A stretch of DNA of 9,487 bases from Chloroflexota bacterium (lineage in GTDB: Bacteria > Chloroflexota > UBA4733): positions 1 through 9,487 of the forward strand of contig JANWJO010000079.1 of NCBI GenBank assembly GCA_025449435.1. Direction: 5' to 3'. The stretch's first letter is position 1, and every line of letters starts with the position of its first letter. The notes under the pieces are model-generated. The model had not been told where the DNA came from and searched no databases. It saw nothing but the letters and a program-made list of their open reading frames with translations. The translations under genes were made by a program, and so were the position numbers. This document shows, one piece after another, positions 1-7,029 of this stretch.

Positions 1-98
1 AAGGTTCCCATCGGTGCACGCCTTCTCGACGGGTGCGTAGGCGCATGCCTTATGGGGTGCGGGGATGCTTGATGCCAGTATACCTACCGCCCAGTTAA

Positions 99-127
99 GC
101 CCTCCTGATCAGCATAAGCAGGAGCTA
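99..127 (-). terminator. Weak hairpin at the stop codon of the Clp_N gene
   Basis: CTCCTG at 102-107 and CAGGAG at 119-124 form a 6-bp stem immediately after the minus-strand TAG at 125-127. There is no convincing U-tract after it, so termination is only possible, not shown. Confidence 0.22.
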
Positions 128-913
128 GCGCTCGGCCGGTGGAATGTCGGCGAGCGCTTCGCTGCCAGCACTGACGGGCGGCTCATCGGGCGTGGCCGGA
201 GCAACACCTGGCTCCGTGAGCTGGCGCGACTCTTCGCGCAGGCGGCGGATCTGGGCGACGTTGGCCGACACGCGATTGAACAGCTCCCGCTGCGAGTCGA
301 TGCCCATCTTGATGAGCCAGGCAGCAGCGTCGCTACGGGTGGTGCGCACGCCAGCTTCCACCAGGGCGTCGATGGCAGAGAGGTCGTGCACGTCGATGCG
401 CGCTGATACCACGGCGTCACGCACGCGCACGGCGGTATCGATGATGCGGGCACGCATGGCTGGAAAGTCAACGCCCATCGACACCAGCACACCAGCGGCG
501 ATGCCTTCGCCTTCGCGCAGCATTCCAAGCAGCAGGTCTTCGGTGCCGACGAGCTGGTGACGCAACTGACGGGCTTCGTCCACCGCCAGCTCGAGTACCC
601 GGCGGGTTCGCGGCGTCATAGCCGAGAGGTACTTGGGTGGCTTCACCCCTTCCTTGCCCTTGCCAATGACCTGCTCAACGGTCGCGCGCACCTTGTTGAG
701 GTCGATACCGGCGTCGCGCAACGCGGTGCTGGCAACACCTTCTCCCTCGCGTAGCAACCCGAGCAGTACGTGTTCGGTGCCGACGTAGTTGTGATGCATG
801 CGCGCAGCCTCATTTTCCGCAAGCTGCATGACATGCTGGGCGCGCTCCGAAAGATGAGCCGTTTGCAATGCCGCCGTGGAATGCCGGAGCACCTTGCTGA
901 CAACCCTGGCCAT
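125..913 (-). CDS. Clp N-terminal (double Clp_N repeat) protein with ribbon-helix-helix-like C-terminal segment, no ATPase
   Basis: The 262-residue product resembles the substrate/adaptor-binding N-terminal domain of ClpC but stops before any AAA+ module: there is no Walker A or B motif. Two Clp_N half-repeats are visible, at residues about 22-85 (with NYVGTEHVLLGLLREGEGVA) and 97-160 (with QLVGTEDLLLGMLREGEGIA). Residues about 172-206 (an ARIDV strand, IDALVEAGV helix, then TRSDAAAWLIKMGI) have the strand-helix-helix pattern of CopG/Arc-type ribbon-helix-helix DNA-binding proteins. A charged helix (to about 233) and a Pro/Ala/Glu-rich tail follow. The start at 913 is chosen because GAAAGGA lies just upstream; an in-frame ATG at 949 would add 12 residues and place that ribosome site inside the gene. 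It may act as a Clp-like chaperone adaptor, a DNA-binding protein, or both; function is inferred. The domain call is firm, the role is not. Confidence 0.88.
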   Translation of the reverse strand: MARVVSKVLRHSTAALQTAHLSERAQHVMQLAENEAARMHHNYVGTEHVLLGLLREGEGVASTALRDAGIDLNKVRATVEQVIGKGKEGVKPPKYLSAMTPRTRRVLELAVDEARQLRHQLVGTEDLLLGMLREGEGIAAGVLVSMGVDFPAMRARIIDTAVRVRDAVVSARIDVHDLSAIDALVEAGVRTTRSDAAAWLIKMGIDSQRELFNRVSANVAQIRRLREESRQLTEPGVAPATPDEPPVSAGSEALADIPPAER

Positions 914-942
914 GTGTTGTCCTTTCGTATGGCACATGTTGC

Positions 943-954
943 GATACATGTATC
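943..954. promoter_or_regulatory. Perfect 12-bp palindrome, candidate operator ahead of the Clp_N gene
   Basis: GATACATGTATC is a perfect palindrome centred about 35 bp upstream of the ATG at 913. It would fall just after the transcript start predicted from the candidate -10 at 967-975, where repressor sites are common. It is unusually AT-rich for this window. Because the downstream protein carries a ribbon-helix-helix-like segment, autoregulation is conceivable; this is inference. Confidence 0.35.
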
Positions 955-966
955 AAGTTTACGTGC

Positions 967-975
967 AGTGTACCA
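967..975 (-). promoter_or_regulatory. Candidate extended -10 promoter of the Clp_N gene
   Basis: On the minus strand TGGTACACT reads as a TGn-type extended -10 (TACACT, 4 of 6 to consensus). It would place the transcript start near position 960, about 46 nt upstream of the chosen start codon. No good -35 hexamer is seen at the usual distance, so this is a weak call. Confidence 0.25.
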
Positions 976-1006
976 CGGCCGGCGAGGGCAGACGAAGGTT
1001 GACCAT

Positions 1007-1036
1007 CCCCCTGTAGTCCCCCTTGGCAGGGGGGAC
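1007..1036 (+). repeat. Family A hairpin repeat, forward copy
   Basis: The element begins CCCCCTGTAGTCCCCC (1007-1022). GTCCCCC (1016-1022) then pairs with GGGGGAC (1030-1036) around a TTGGCAG loop, a perfect 7-bp stem. The 16-nt head recurs exactly, in inverse orientation, at 1298-1313. Confidence 0.8.
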
Positions 1037-1078
1037 GGGCTGCTGGAAGTATGGTGGTGAACTTCAATGGCGCTAGCT

Positions 1079-1118
1079 CCCCTCCCTCTTCAGGGGAGGG
1101 GCCGGGGGTGAGGTCCGT
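1079..1118 (+). repeat. Family B hairpin repeat (stem plus TGAGGTCCGT), copy 1
   Basis: CCCCTCCC (1079-1086) pairs with GGGAGGGG (1094-1101) as a perfect 8-bp stem, followed by CCGGGGGTGAGGTCCGT (1102-1118). The same layout, a C-rich/G-rich stem ending in GAGGGG and then a G-run and TGAGGTCCGT, occurs at 8243-8278 and 8385-8423. Confidence 0.8.
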
Positions 1119-1282
1119 GGTTTGCGCGCGGACGCTGGACGAGGCGCTCGCCGAGGACGCGTAAACAGGCGCGCCCCCCTTGCCATCCGCCCTGGCGGAA
1201 CAAAGGTCTTGATGCTATTGGTCATTCGAGTAGCACACGTGGCCAGCCGGTGCGAGCGGACCGCCGTGCTCTTCCAGTGGCC

Positions 1283-1313
1283 AGTCCCCCCTTGGCAGGG
1301 GGACTACAGGGGG
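1283..1313 (-). repeat. Family A hairpin repeat, inverted copy
   Basis: AGTCCCCC (1283-1290) pairs with GGGGGACT (1298-1305), an 8-bp stem. The end GGGGGACTACAGGGGG (1298-1313) is the exact reverse complement of 1007-1022, so the two copies bound a segment of about 307 bp with 16-bp perfect inverted ends. No target-site duplication or transposase is visible. Confidence 0.8.
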
Positions 1314-1433
1314 GGCTGCTCCCGTTTTGCTCGTTCCCGCCCCACCACTCACCGTTACCCTCCCCTTGCTCGACTTGTGCATAAGCGTATGCGCAAGGGA
1401 CAGGCGCAGGAGGGCGGGATTCATAAGCCCGGC

Positions 1434-1931
1434 TCATTCGCTCGCTGGAGGTGGCCCCAGCGTCTCGGTGCCGAACCGCTGCAAGCTCGCCACGATGGCT
1501 GCGACATCCGGCGGCCCCGCTGGTGGCGGCGGCACGGTCAACGCCAGCGCAGGCTCGCCCGTTTCGAAGAACCATCGATCCAGCCCGGCGGGCACACCGA
1601 CACCGAACCAGCGAGCCGTTCCGGAGCGGATCTGAAATGTATGCGGCGTTCCACGAGGGATGGAGGCGAAGGCGCCTGGCCCCACCGTCGTGGTCTGGTT
1701 ACCAATGGTGAACGTGATCTCTCCTTCGAGCACGTACCACACTTCGTCTTCGCGGCTATGCGCGTGGAGCGGCACGGCCATGTGCCGGTCAGCAAGCCCT
1801 TCCAGCGCCCAAAACTGTCCATCAGTCTCCTCCCCAAGCGCTTTGAACACCAGCAAGGCGCCCAAATGCCAGAGCGCCCGACCCTCCGTGGCTGGAACCA
1901 CACTGGCAAGCGGTTGGTGTACGTCGTCCAT
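1434..1931 (-). CDS. Small single-domain cupin protein
   Basis: The 165-residue product has a single cupin beta-barrel. Motif 1 is at residues 56-70, with HxH (H56, H58), an acidic ligand (E63) and the closing glycine (LEGE). Motif 2, PGAFASIPRGTPHTF, supplies H97. These are the usual metal ligands, so a metal-dependent enzyme or sugar/small-molecule-binding cupin is likely; the substrate cannot be read from sequence. It resembles the quercetin dioxygenase-like cupin_2 group in general shape. The last 35 residues are Pro/Ala-rich and lie outside the barrel. GTG at 1934 and ATG at 1931 are adjacent starts; AGGAG lies 8 nt before the ATG, which I prefer. It follows the LuxR-type regulator on the same strand after 88 bp, so shared transcription or regulation by that neighbour is possible. 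Confidence 0.9.
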   Translation of the reverse strand: MDDVHQPLASVVPATEGRALWHLGALLVFKALGEETDGQFWALEGLADRHMAVPLHAHSREDEVWYVLEGEITFTIGNQTTTVGPGAFASIPRGTPHTFQIRSGTARWFGVGVPAGLDRWFFETGEPALALTVPPPPAGPPDVAAIVASLQRFGTETLGPPPASE

Positions 1932-1979
1932 CACGGCCTCTCCTCATACCCGGCACGCTCGCACGTACCCTGGTATGAA

Positions 1980-1993
1980 GGATCGGTCGATCC
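1980..1993. promoter_or_regulatory. Inverted repeat upstream of the cupin gene
   Basis: GGATCG-GT-CGATCC is a 14-bp near-continuous inverted repeat with perfect 6-bp arms, about 50 bp upstream of the cupin start. It could be an operator, conceivably for the neighbouring LuxR-type protein; no direct evidence. Confidence 0.3.
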
Positions 1994-1998
1994 CAACA

Positions 1999-2031
1999 GG
2001 TGAGCATCGGGGAGATCCCCTATTGTTCACC
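1999..2031 (-). terminator. Two-part hairpin overlapping the end of the LuxR-type regulator gene
   Basis: Outer arms GGTGAGCA (1999-2006) and TGTTCACC (2024-2031) pair with 7 of 8 Watson-Crick matches, and inside them GGGG (2009-2012) pairs with CCCC (2017-2020). The structure spans the minus-strand stop codon at 2020-2022. No T-run follows on the minus strand, so it may stabilise or partly terminate the transcript before the cupin gene rather than act as a full intrinsic terminator. Confidence 0.35.
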
Positions 2032-3720
2032 CTGATGCTTTGATGGCACGTAGGCCGGCGCGGCGTGTCCGGCCACACGTCCGGCTGCGGCCAGAGCGGC
2101 AGCTTCCGCGCGGCTCCGGACACCCAGCTTCGCCAGAATCTGACTGACGTGGTGCTCGGCCGTCTTGGGACTGATGACCAGCCGGGTGGCAATCTCGCCG
2201 TTGGCGAGTCCGGCGGTGAGCAGATCCAGCACTTCCCGCTCGCGCGCCGTGAGATCGCCCCCTTGCCGCGCACCCACCCGGCTCTGGACACCCAGTTGAC
2301 GCAGCAACGCAGCCGCCTGATCCGCCTCATGTGTGGCGCCCAAACGCGTGAAGGAGGCCAGAGCTGCTCTGGCCCAGGTCACGGCTCCGGCCCGATCACG
2401 ATCAGCCAGGCACTGGGCCATGGCCAGGCGAGCCCGGCCGGCGGCCAGCGATTGCTCAAACTGCTTCAGGCGGTCCCAAGCGGCTCGAATGTATAGCTCA
2501 GCGTTCGCTTGGCCGGTCAGCCACGCCACGCGGCCGCCGGCCAGCTCAGCCTCTGCCAGCCAGAGGTCGCTTCCAGTGCGGGTCGCCAGTTCGCGTAGGC
2601 GGTCCACGACGGTGCGAGCGCCAGCCGCATTCCCTGCAGCCACGAGCACGTCCACCAGCAAGAGCAAGTGCGGTGCCCGATCAAGATTAGGCAGGGCGCT
2701 CGCCGGAAGCATCTGTTCGAGCACGGCTCGTGCCCACGCGATCTCGCCGCGAGCAAGGTGCAGCCTGGCGAGCGGGAGAGCCGCGGCCGCTTGATCTTCC
2801 AATCCGTCGAGCAGGAGCGCGGCCTCTTCTAACCGCCCCTGCTGCACCCGCAGGTCGGCAAGCTTGATGACGGCGTGAACGCGCAGCGCTCGGTGACCGG
2901 CCTCGAATGTGCCAACTGCGCCGAGGAGCGCCTGTCCGGCCTCTGACCAGTGGCCCAACGCAGTGAGCACGCCGCCGTACGTCGTGCGGCAGTAGGCCGC
3001 CAGGAAACTGCAGTGGTAGCGCTCGGCAAACGCAGTCGCGGCCCGGCACCACTGGTCGCTGCGCATGAGGTCGCCACTGAGCTCGCACGCGGTGAGCGTG
3101 ACACAGAAGATTTCGCTGATCGTGGCCAACCCGATAGCTCCGCCGCTGGTCGCCAAGGCCATCGCCTCGTCGAGTTGATCGAGCCCCTGCGCAACGTGGC
3201 CGAGGCTCACCTCAGCGAGGCCCTGATAGGCGAGCGCGAACAGTTCGAGGTCCGTGTCGCCACTCCGACCCGCCAGGTCCAGCACGTCAACGGTGATCGT
3301 CGCCAGTTCAGCTGGCGAGGCGAGCATGGAAGCGCGATATAATCGGACCCATCCGTGTTCGGCACCCGGCTGTTCGCTGGCGAGCAGGCGCTCAGCTCTG
3401 GCAAACCAGCCGTTCATGGCGTTGACATTGCCGGCGAAAAAGACGTGCTCCCGAGCTAGCCAGGCGGCGAGCATACTCGCGCGCAGCCGGTCGCCGCGGT
3501 GCAGAAACGCTTGGTAGGCGCGGTGTCGATGTTCGTGAGCAGTGGGTATGTCGTTGAGCCACCAGAGCGCGAGGCCCAGGCCGTCGTGAGCCTCCGGACT
3601 AGACTGCGCACGTACAGCCGCGCTAAAGGCGTCCCTGGCGGCTGTCCAGTTCCCGCTGGCCAGCGCTGCTTGCCCCCTGGCTAGGGTGGCATCCTGGCCG
3701 GGCAGTGCCGCTGCGCTCAT
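2020..3720 (-). CDS. TPR-repeat transcriptional regulator with C-terminal LuxR-type HTH
   Basis: The 566-residue product is almost entirely alpha-helical and Ala/Leu-rich, with tetratricopeptide-like helical pairs from residue 13 (ARGQAALASGNWTAARDAF) to about 475. A LuxR/GerE winged-type HTH follows at about 489-545: LTAREREVLDLLTAG, then NGEIATRLVISPKTAEHHV, then ILAKLGVRSRAEA. This matches the DNA-binding half of LuxR/MalT-type activators. I see no Walker A/NB-ARC ATPase domain, response-regulator receiver domain or membrane segment, so it is shorter than full MalT/LAL proteins and the input signal is unknown. The TPR part probably binds a protein or ligand. ATG at 3720 is preceded by AGGG at suitable spacing. 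The cupin gene lies 88 bp downstream on the same strand and is the most obvious candidate target or operon partner. Family call firm; target inferred. Confidence 0.92.
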   Translation of the reverse strand: MSAAALPGQDATLARGQAALASGNWTAARDAFSAAVRAQSSPEAHDGLGLALWWLNDIPTAHEHRHRAYQAFLHRGDRLRASMLAAWLAREHVFFAGNVNAMNGWFARAERLLASEQPGAEHGWVRLYRASMLASPAELATITVDVLDLAGRSGDTDLELFALAYQGLAEVSLGHVAQGLDQLDEAMALATSGGAIGLATISEIFCVTLTACELSGDLMRSDQWCRAATAFAERYHCSFLAAYCRTTYGGVLTALGHWSEAGQALLGAVGTFEAGHRALRVHAVIKLADLRVQQGRLEEAALLLDGLEDQAAAALPLARLHLARGEIAWARAVLEQMLPASALPNLDRAPHLLLLVDVLVAAGNAAGARTVVDRLRELATRTGSDLWLAEAELAGGRVAWLTGQANAELYIRAAWDRLKQFEQSLAAGRARLAMAQCLADRDRAGAVTWARAALASFTRLGATHEADQAAALLRQLGVQSRVGARQGGDLTAREREVLDLLTAGLANGEIATRLVISPKTAEHHVSQILAKLGVRSRAEAAALAAAGRVAGHAAPAYVPSKHQGEQ

Positions 3721-3723
3721 TCC

Positions 3724-3798
3724 ACCACCCTGGCGAGCTGCTACACGAGTACACCGTATCGAGGTGCAAACTGCGTTGCCCTATGGTAGCAGGGTGGT
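3724..3798. promoter_or_regulatory. Long-range inverted repeats in the LuxR-type regulator's upstream region
   Basis: ACCACCCTG (3724-3732) and CAGGGTGGT (3790-3798) are perfect 9-bp inverted arms, and CTGCTAC (3738-3744) is inverted as GTAGCAG (3786-3792), overlapping the same right arm. They fill most of the 86-bp gap between the c-di-GMP gene's stop and the regulator's start. They could be operator half-sites for autoregulation or a termination structure for the upstream gene; neither is shown. Confidence 0.3.
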
Positions 3799-3806
3799 AC
3801 AGGGCG

Positions 3807-6800
3807 TCACGCGACGCCGCGCTGGCGGCGTTGGGTGAACGACAGCGCGAGGTCAGGCCGCGCGCTGAACGGTGTGGCCTCTGGCCCGAACAGCACCGGG
3901 CCCAGGGCACTGGCCGGCATCGGCGGCGTGAACAAGAACCCTTGCCCCACTTCACAGCCCAGGTCCTGCACATATTCCAGCTGCGCGTGCGTCTCGATAC
4001 CTTCAGCCGTCACTTTGAGCCCGAGCGTGTGGGCCAGCGAGACCACTGCCGAAATGATGGCGCCATCCTGACTGCTGGTGCCCAACCCGCGCACAAACGC
4101 CTGGTCGATCTTGAGCATGTCCACCGGCAACTGTTTCAGGTAGCTCAAACTGGAATACCCGGTGCCAAAGTCATCGATCGCTATGCGCACGCCCAAGTCT
4201 TTGATGTGGTTCAAGGTCACAGCGTTCACGTGATACCCGTCGATAAGCACCGTTTCCGTCACTTCCAGGATGAGGCGGGATGGGGCAAGGCCGGCGTCCT
4301 GCAAGGCGCGGGCAATCTCCTCCAACAAGTCCGGGTGCTGGAACTGCCGGACCGAGAGGTTGACACCCATGGAGAGATCGCGCGTGATGGGCCAGTGCAG
4401 CTCCCACTCGCGCAGTTGCCGGCACGCCTCGGTGATCACCCAGCGCCCCACCGCGTGGATTAATCCGGTCTCCTCTGCCACGGGGATAAACGTCGTCGGC
4501 GAGATGAGGCCAAGCGTGGGATGCCGCCAGCGTACCAGGGCTTCGACGGCGATTACCTGACCCGTGACCAAGTTGACCTTGGGTTGGTAGAACATACGCA
4601 GTTGGTTGTTGGCAATGGCGCCGCGCAAGTCGTGCTCAATCTGGAGCCGCGACAGCGCTTCGGATTGCATGCTGGCGTCAAACACCACGTAGCGCGCCTT
4701 GCCCTGCGCCTTGGCCTGGTACATGGCAATGTCGGCATCACGCAACAGTATCTCTGCTGTCGATTCAGTGGAATTGGTGGCCACGATGCCGATGCTGGCC
4801 GTGATGGCCACGTCGGTGTCTGCAACGGTGATGAACTGGTTACAGGCTTCCAGCAGGCGCCCGGCCACGCGCACCGCCTCGGTGGGCGACACCAGGTCTT
4901 CCAGGAGCACCGCGAATTCATCGCCGCCCAGTCGCGCCAGCGTGTCGGCACTGCGCAAGCAGTCTTGAAAGCGCCGCGCCACCGCGACGAGCAAGGCGTC
5001 CCCGGCCTGATGGCCCAAGCTGTCGTTCACACTCTTGAAGCGGTCGAGATCGATGAATAGCACGGCAATAAAACGGAACAGCCGGTTGTGCCGGCTGATG
5101 GCGTGCGCCACGCGATCGGCAAACAACAAGCGATTGGGCAAGTCGGTGAGTGGGTCGTGGAAGGCTTGGTGCGCCAACCGCCGTTCCAGGATCGAGCGCT
5201 CTGTAATGTCGTGGATAATGGCGTGAATCAGCACGCTGCCGTGTACGGAAATATGGCTGGTGAACACTTCCACTTCGCGCACCTGCCCGCTGGCGAGTTG
5301 GTGCTGATGCACGGCCCGATCCTGCAACACGGCGCCACCGCGCGTCAGGTCCATGGTGGTGCGCAGGGCGCTGCCGGCGGTCAGGTCGAACACGGTCATG
5401 CCCGTGAGGCTGGCGTAGCTGTACCCATAGTATGCGCAGGCGGTCGGGTTGGCGCCCACGATCCGGCCGGAGCCGTCCTCGATGAGGAGCATCACGGCCT
5501 GGTTTTTCTCGAACAGGCTGCTGTATCGCTCTTCGCTTTCCTTGAGCGCGTCGCTGGCACGTACCCGCTCGGTGACATCGCGCGAGGTGAGCACGATGCC
5601 GAACACGCTCGGGTCGTTGAGCAAGTTCTCGGCTACGATCTCCAGCGTGCGGATGCCGCCGTCGCGATGGTGTACCCGGCAGTCCAGTTGTTGGATGGCG
5701 CCGTCGTGTGCGATGAACGTGCCCCAAATGGCCTCGACGCGCACACGGTCATCGGGGACGAGCAGATCCAACACACGCGTCCCCACGGTGCTGGCAGGAT
5801 CCAACCCGAGTACCGGCAGATGCGCCGGACTGGCGTAGCGAATGATCCCCTGACGGTCGGTGATAACGATGAGGTCGGAAGTGTACTGCACCAGGGCCTT
5901 CAGCCGGCTGTCCTGCGCCTCGATCGACAGCGCCAGCCGTTCCAGCGCCAAGCTACCCAAGGACGCCAGCGCCCGCATGCCGCGCGCACTTTCCGGCGCA
6001 AGTGCACGCGGCGCCGCCAACGCAAGCACCCCTAACAACTGCTGCCCGCGCCGTAGCGGCTGCCAGTAGCAACACACGCCAGCAGGTGTCTGTGTCAGGG
6101 TCTGCTTCGCTTGCGCCGCTGCAAGAACTTCTTCCGGCAGGTGGTCGAGTGCTGCGCTCAAGCCCAGGTCAGTCCCCGGCGGTGCGCCATCGTGCCTGTG
6201 CAATTCTTGTTGCGGACCATCGCTGAGCCAGAGCACCGTGGCCAAGGGCACGGGCTCAGTGATCAACCGCCGGCAGGCGCCGAGCACCGCTGCAGCAATA
6301 GCATCGGCGTCAAGAGCAGCGGCGATCGCCGCGCCAGCGCGGTGCAGCTCACCTTCACGCGTAGCGGTAACTTCCTGCTGGCGCATCGAGGTGGCGAGCA
6401 GCGACAGCGAGCCAGCGACGATGCCCAGTGCTGGTAGTTCGAGTGCCTCGCGCTGCGTAAACACCGCCAGTCCCTGATTCACCGCGACGACGAACGCTCC
6501 CAGATACACCAGCCCATAGGCCACCACCACAGCGAGCGTGGTGCGCCCATGACCAGACAACGCACGAAACATGAGTCCGGCAAACAGCACGATGACGAAG
6601 GCTACACCCGCGAGTGTGCCGACCACCAACAGCACTGCCGATTCCACCACCAGCAGTGGCCAGGGGAGCGCGTTGCGGACCCAGCTCCAGCACCACAGGG
6701 CGGCTACGGCGGCCAGGCCACTAGAGGCCATCAGTGGCAGCCACAGCGGGGAGTCGGTAGACGTCACGATGAACCAGCCCGTGACGCTGGCGACCACAAT

Positions 6801-6947
6801 CGCCACGGCGAGCATGGCCAATTGCAAACGGCGCAGTAGGCTGGCCGGCAGCGGATAGCGAGTCTCTAACGCGGCCAGCCAGCCGCGCGCACGGGCAACC
6901 GGCACGGTCAGCGGCCACAATTTAGAGCGCTCGCTGGTAAGGCTCAT
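3807..6947 (-). CDS. Membrane-anchored GAF-PAS-PAS-GGDEF-EAL cyclic-di-GMP signalling protein
   Basis: This 1046-residue protein is predicted to synthesise and/or degrade the second messenger c-di-GMP. Numbering from the ATG at 6947: hydrophobic membrane segments lie at about 42-63, 66-90, 97-126, 138-158 and 171-188. They are followed by a GAF-like domain (204-340), PAS 1 (349-460), PAS 2 (473-585), GGDEF (about 590-760) and EAL (about 768-1010). The cyclase signature GGDEF (674-678) is intact, with a product-inhibition I-site RSAD (665-668) five residues before it. The EAL side keeps EALVRW (802), NLSVRQF, EVTET, IDDFGTGYSS, DMLKID, AEGIET and QGF, so both activities could be live. The ATG at 6947 has GGAGG 3 nt upstream; a TTG at 7013 would add 22 residues but lacks a ribosome site. 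The sensed signal is unknown. Neighbours give no clear pathway link. Confidence 0.95.
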   Translation of the reverse strand: MSLTSERSKLWPLTVPVARARGWLAALETRYPLPASLLRRLQLAMLAVAIVVASVTGWFIVTSTDSPLWLPLMASSGLAAVAALWCWSWVRNALPWPLLVVESAVLLVVGTLAGVAFVIVLFAGLMFRALSGHGRTTLAVVVAYGLVYLGAFVVAVNQGLAVFTQREALELPALGIVAGSLSLLATSMRQQEVTATREGELHRAGAAIAAALDADAIAAAVLGACRRLITEPVPLATVLWLSDGPQQELHRHDGAPPGTDLGLSAALDHLPEEVLAAAQAKQTLTQTPAGVCCYWQPLRRGQQLLGVLALAAPRALAPESARGMRALASLGSLALERLALSIEAQDSRLKALVQYTSDLIVITDRQGIIRYASPAHLPVLGLDPASTVGTRVLDLLVPDDRVRVEAIWGTFIAHDGAIQQLDCRVHHRDGGIRTLEIVAENLLNDPSVFGIVLTSRDVTERVRASDALKESEERYSSLFEKNQAVMLLIEDGSGRIVGANPTACAYYGYSYASLTGMTVFDLTAGSALRTTMDLTRGGAVLQDRAVHQHQLASGQVREVEVFTSHISVHGSVLIHAIIHDITERSILERRLAHQAFHDPLTDLPNRLLFADRVAHAISRHNRLFRFIAVLFIDLDRFKSVNDSLGHQAGDALLVAVARRFQDCLRSADTLARLGGDEFAVLLEDLVSPTEAVRVAGRLLEACNQFITVADTDVAITASIGIVATNSTESTAEILLRDADIAMYQAKAQGKARYVVFDASMQSEALSRLQIEHDLRGAIANNQLRMFYQPKVNLVTGQVIAVEALVRWRHPTLGLISPTTFIPVAEETGLIHAVGRWVITEACRQLREWELHWPITRDLSMGVNLSVRQFQHPDLLEEIARALQDAGLAPSRLILEVTETVLIDGYHVNAVTLNHIKDLGVRIAIDDFGTGYSSLSYLKQLPVDMLKIDQAFVRGLGTSSQDGAIISAVVSLAHTLGLKVTAEGIETHAQLEYVQDLGCEVGQGFLFTPPMPASALGPVLFGPEATPFSARPDLALSFTQRRQRGVA

Positions 6948-7029
6948 GCGCCTCCGAGGGATGATAGGACGGACATCCTGGGCGATGCCGTTGCCCACAC
7001 CGTAGCGCGTCAAGATGTACGCTCGCTTG

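Larger units (their letters stand above)
914..1433. other. Gene-free stretch between the Clp_N and cupin genes
   Basis: I find no convincing gene in these 520 bp. Reading frames crossing it have no recognisable product and run through the hairpin repeats. It holds the Clp_N upstream palindrome and candidate -10, two inverted copies of a CCCCCTGTAGTCCCCC hairpin, one GAGGGG-hairpin/TGAGGTCCGT repeat, and a small palindrome TCCGCC-CT-GGCGGA at 1186-1199. The rest shows no structure I can name. Confidence 0.7.

Noticed and set aside
1..124. Possible RNA gene at the left edge
   Set aside because: No tRNA cloverleaf, T-loop sequence or other known RNA pattern could be found; only the weak hairpin at 102-124 is visible.
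951..956. TTGATA as a -35 box for the Clp_N gene
   Set aside because: The matching -10 position would fall on the ribosome-binding site (920-926), leaving no room for a leader.
1129..1164. Short stretch reading RTLDEALAEDA then stop, like the tail of a real protein
   Set aside because: Only about a dozen codons look protein-like and the upstream sequence is the family B hairpin, so a pseudogene remnant cannot be supported.
1007..1313. CRISPR-like array
   Set aside because: The repeats are two inverted hairpins and not regularly spaced direct repeats; there are no spacers or cas genes.
1122..2003. Long plus-strand reading frame (293 codons)
   Set aside because: It runs antisense through the cupin gene and through the family A repeat, with Arg/Pro-rich composition and no recognisable domain; it is a by-product of high GC.
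3705..4463. Plus-strand reading frame of 252 codons
   Set aside because: It is antisense to the EAL domain coding region; its sequence shows no motif of its own.
5088..6035. Plus-strand reading frame of 315 codons
   Set aside because: It lies wholly antisense to the PAS/GGDEF region of a well-supported gene and has no family features.
6948..7013. TTG start adding 22 residues to the c-di-GMP protein
   Set aside because: There is no ribosome site before the TTG, whereas the ATG at 6947 has GGAGG just upstream and begins a normal cytoplasmic leader before the first membrane segment.
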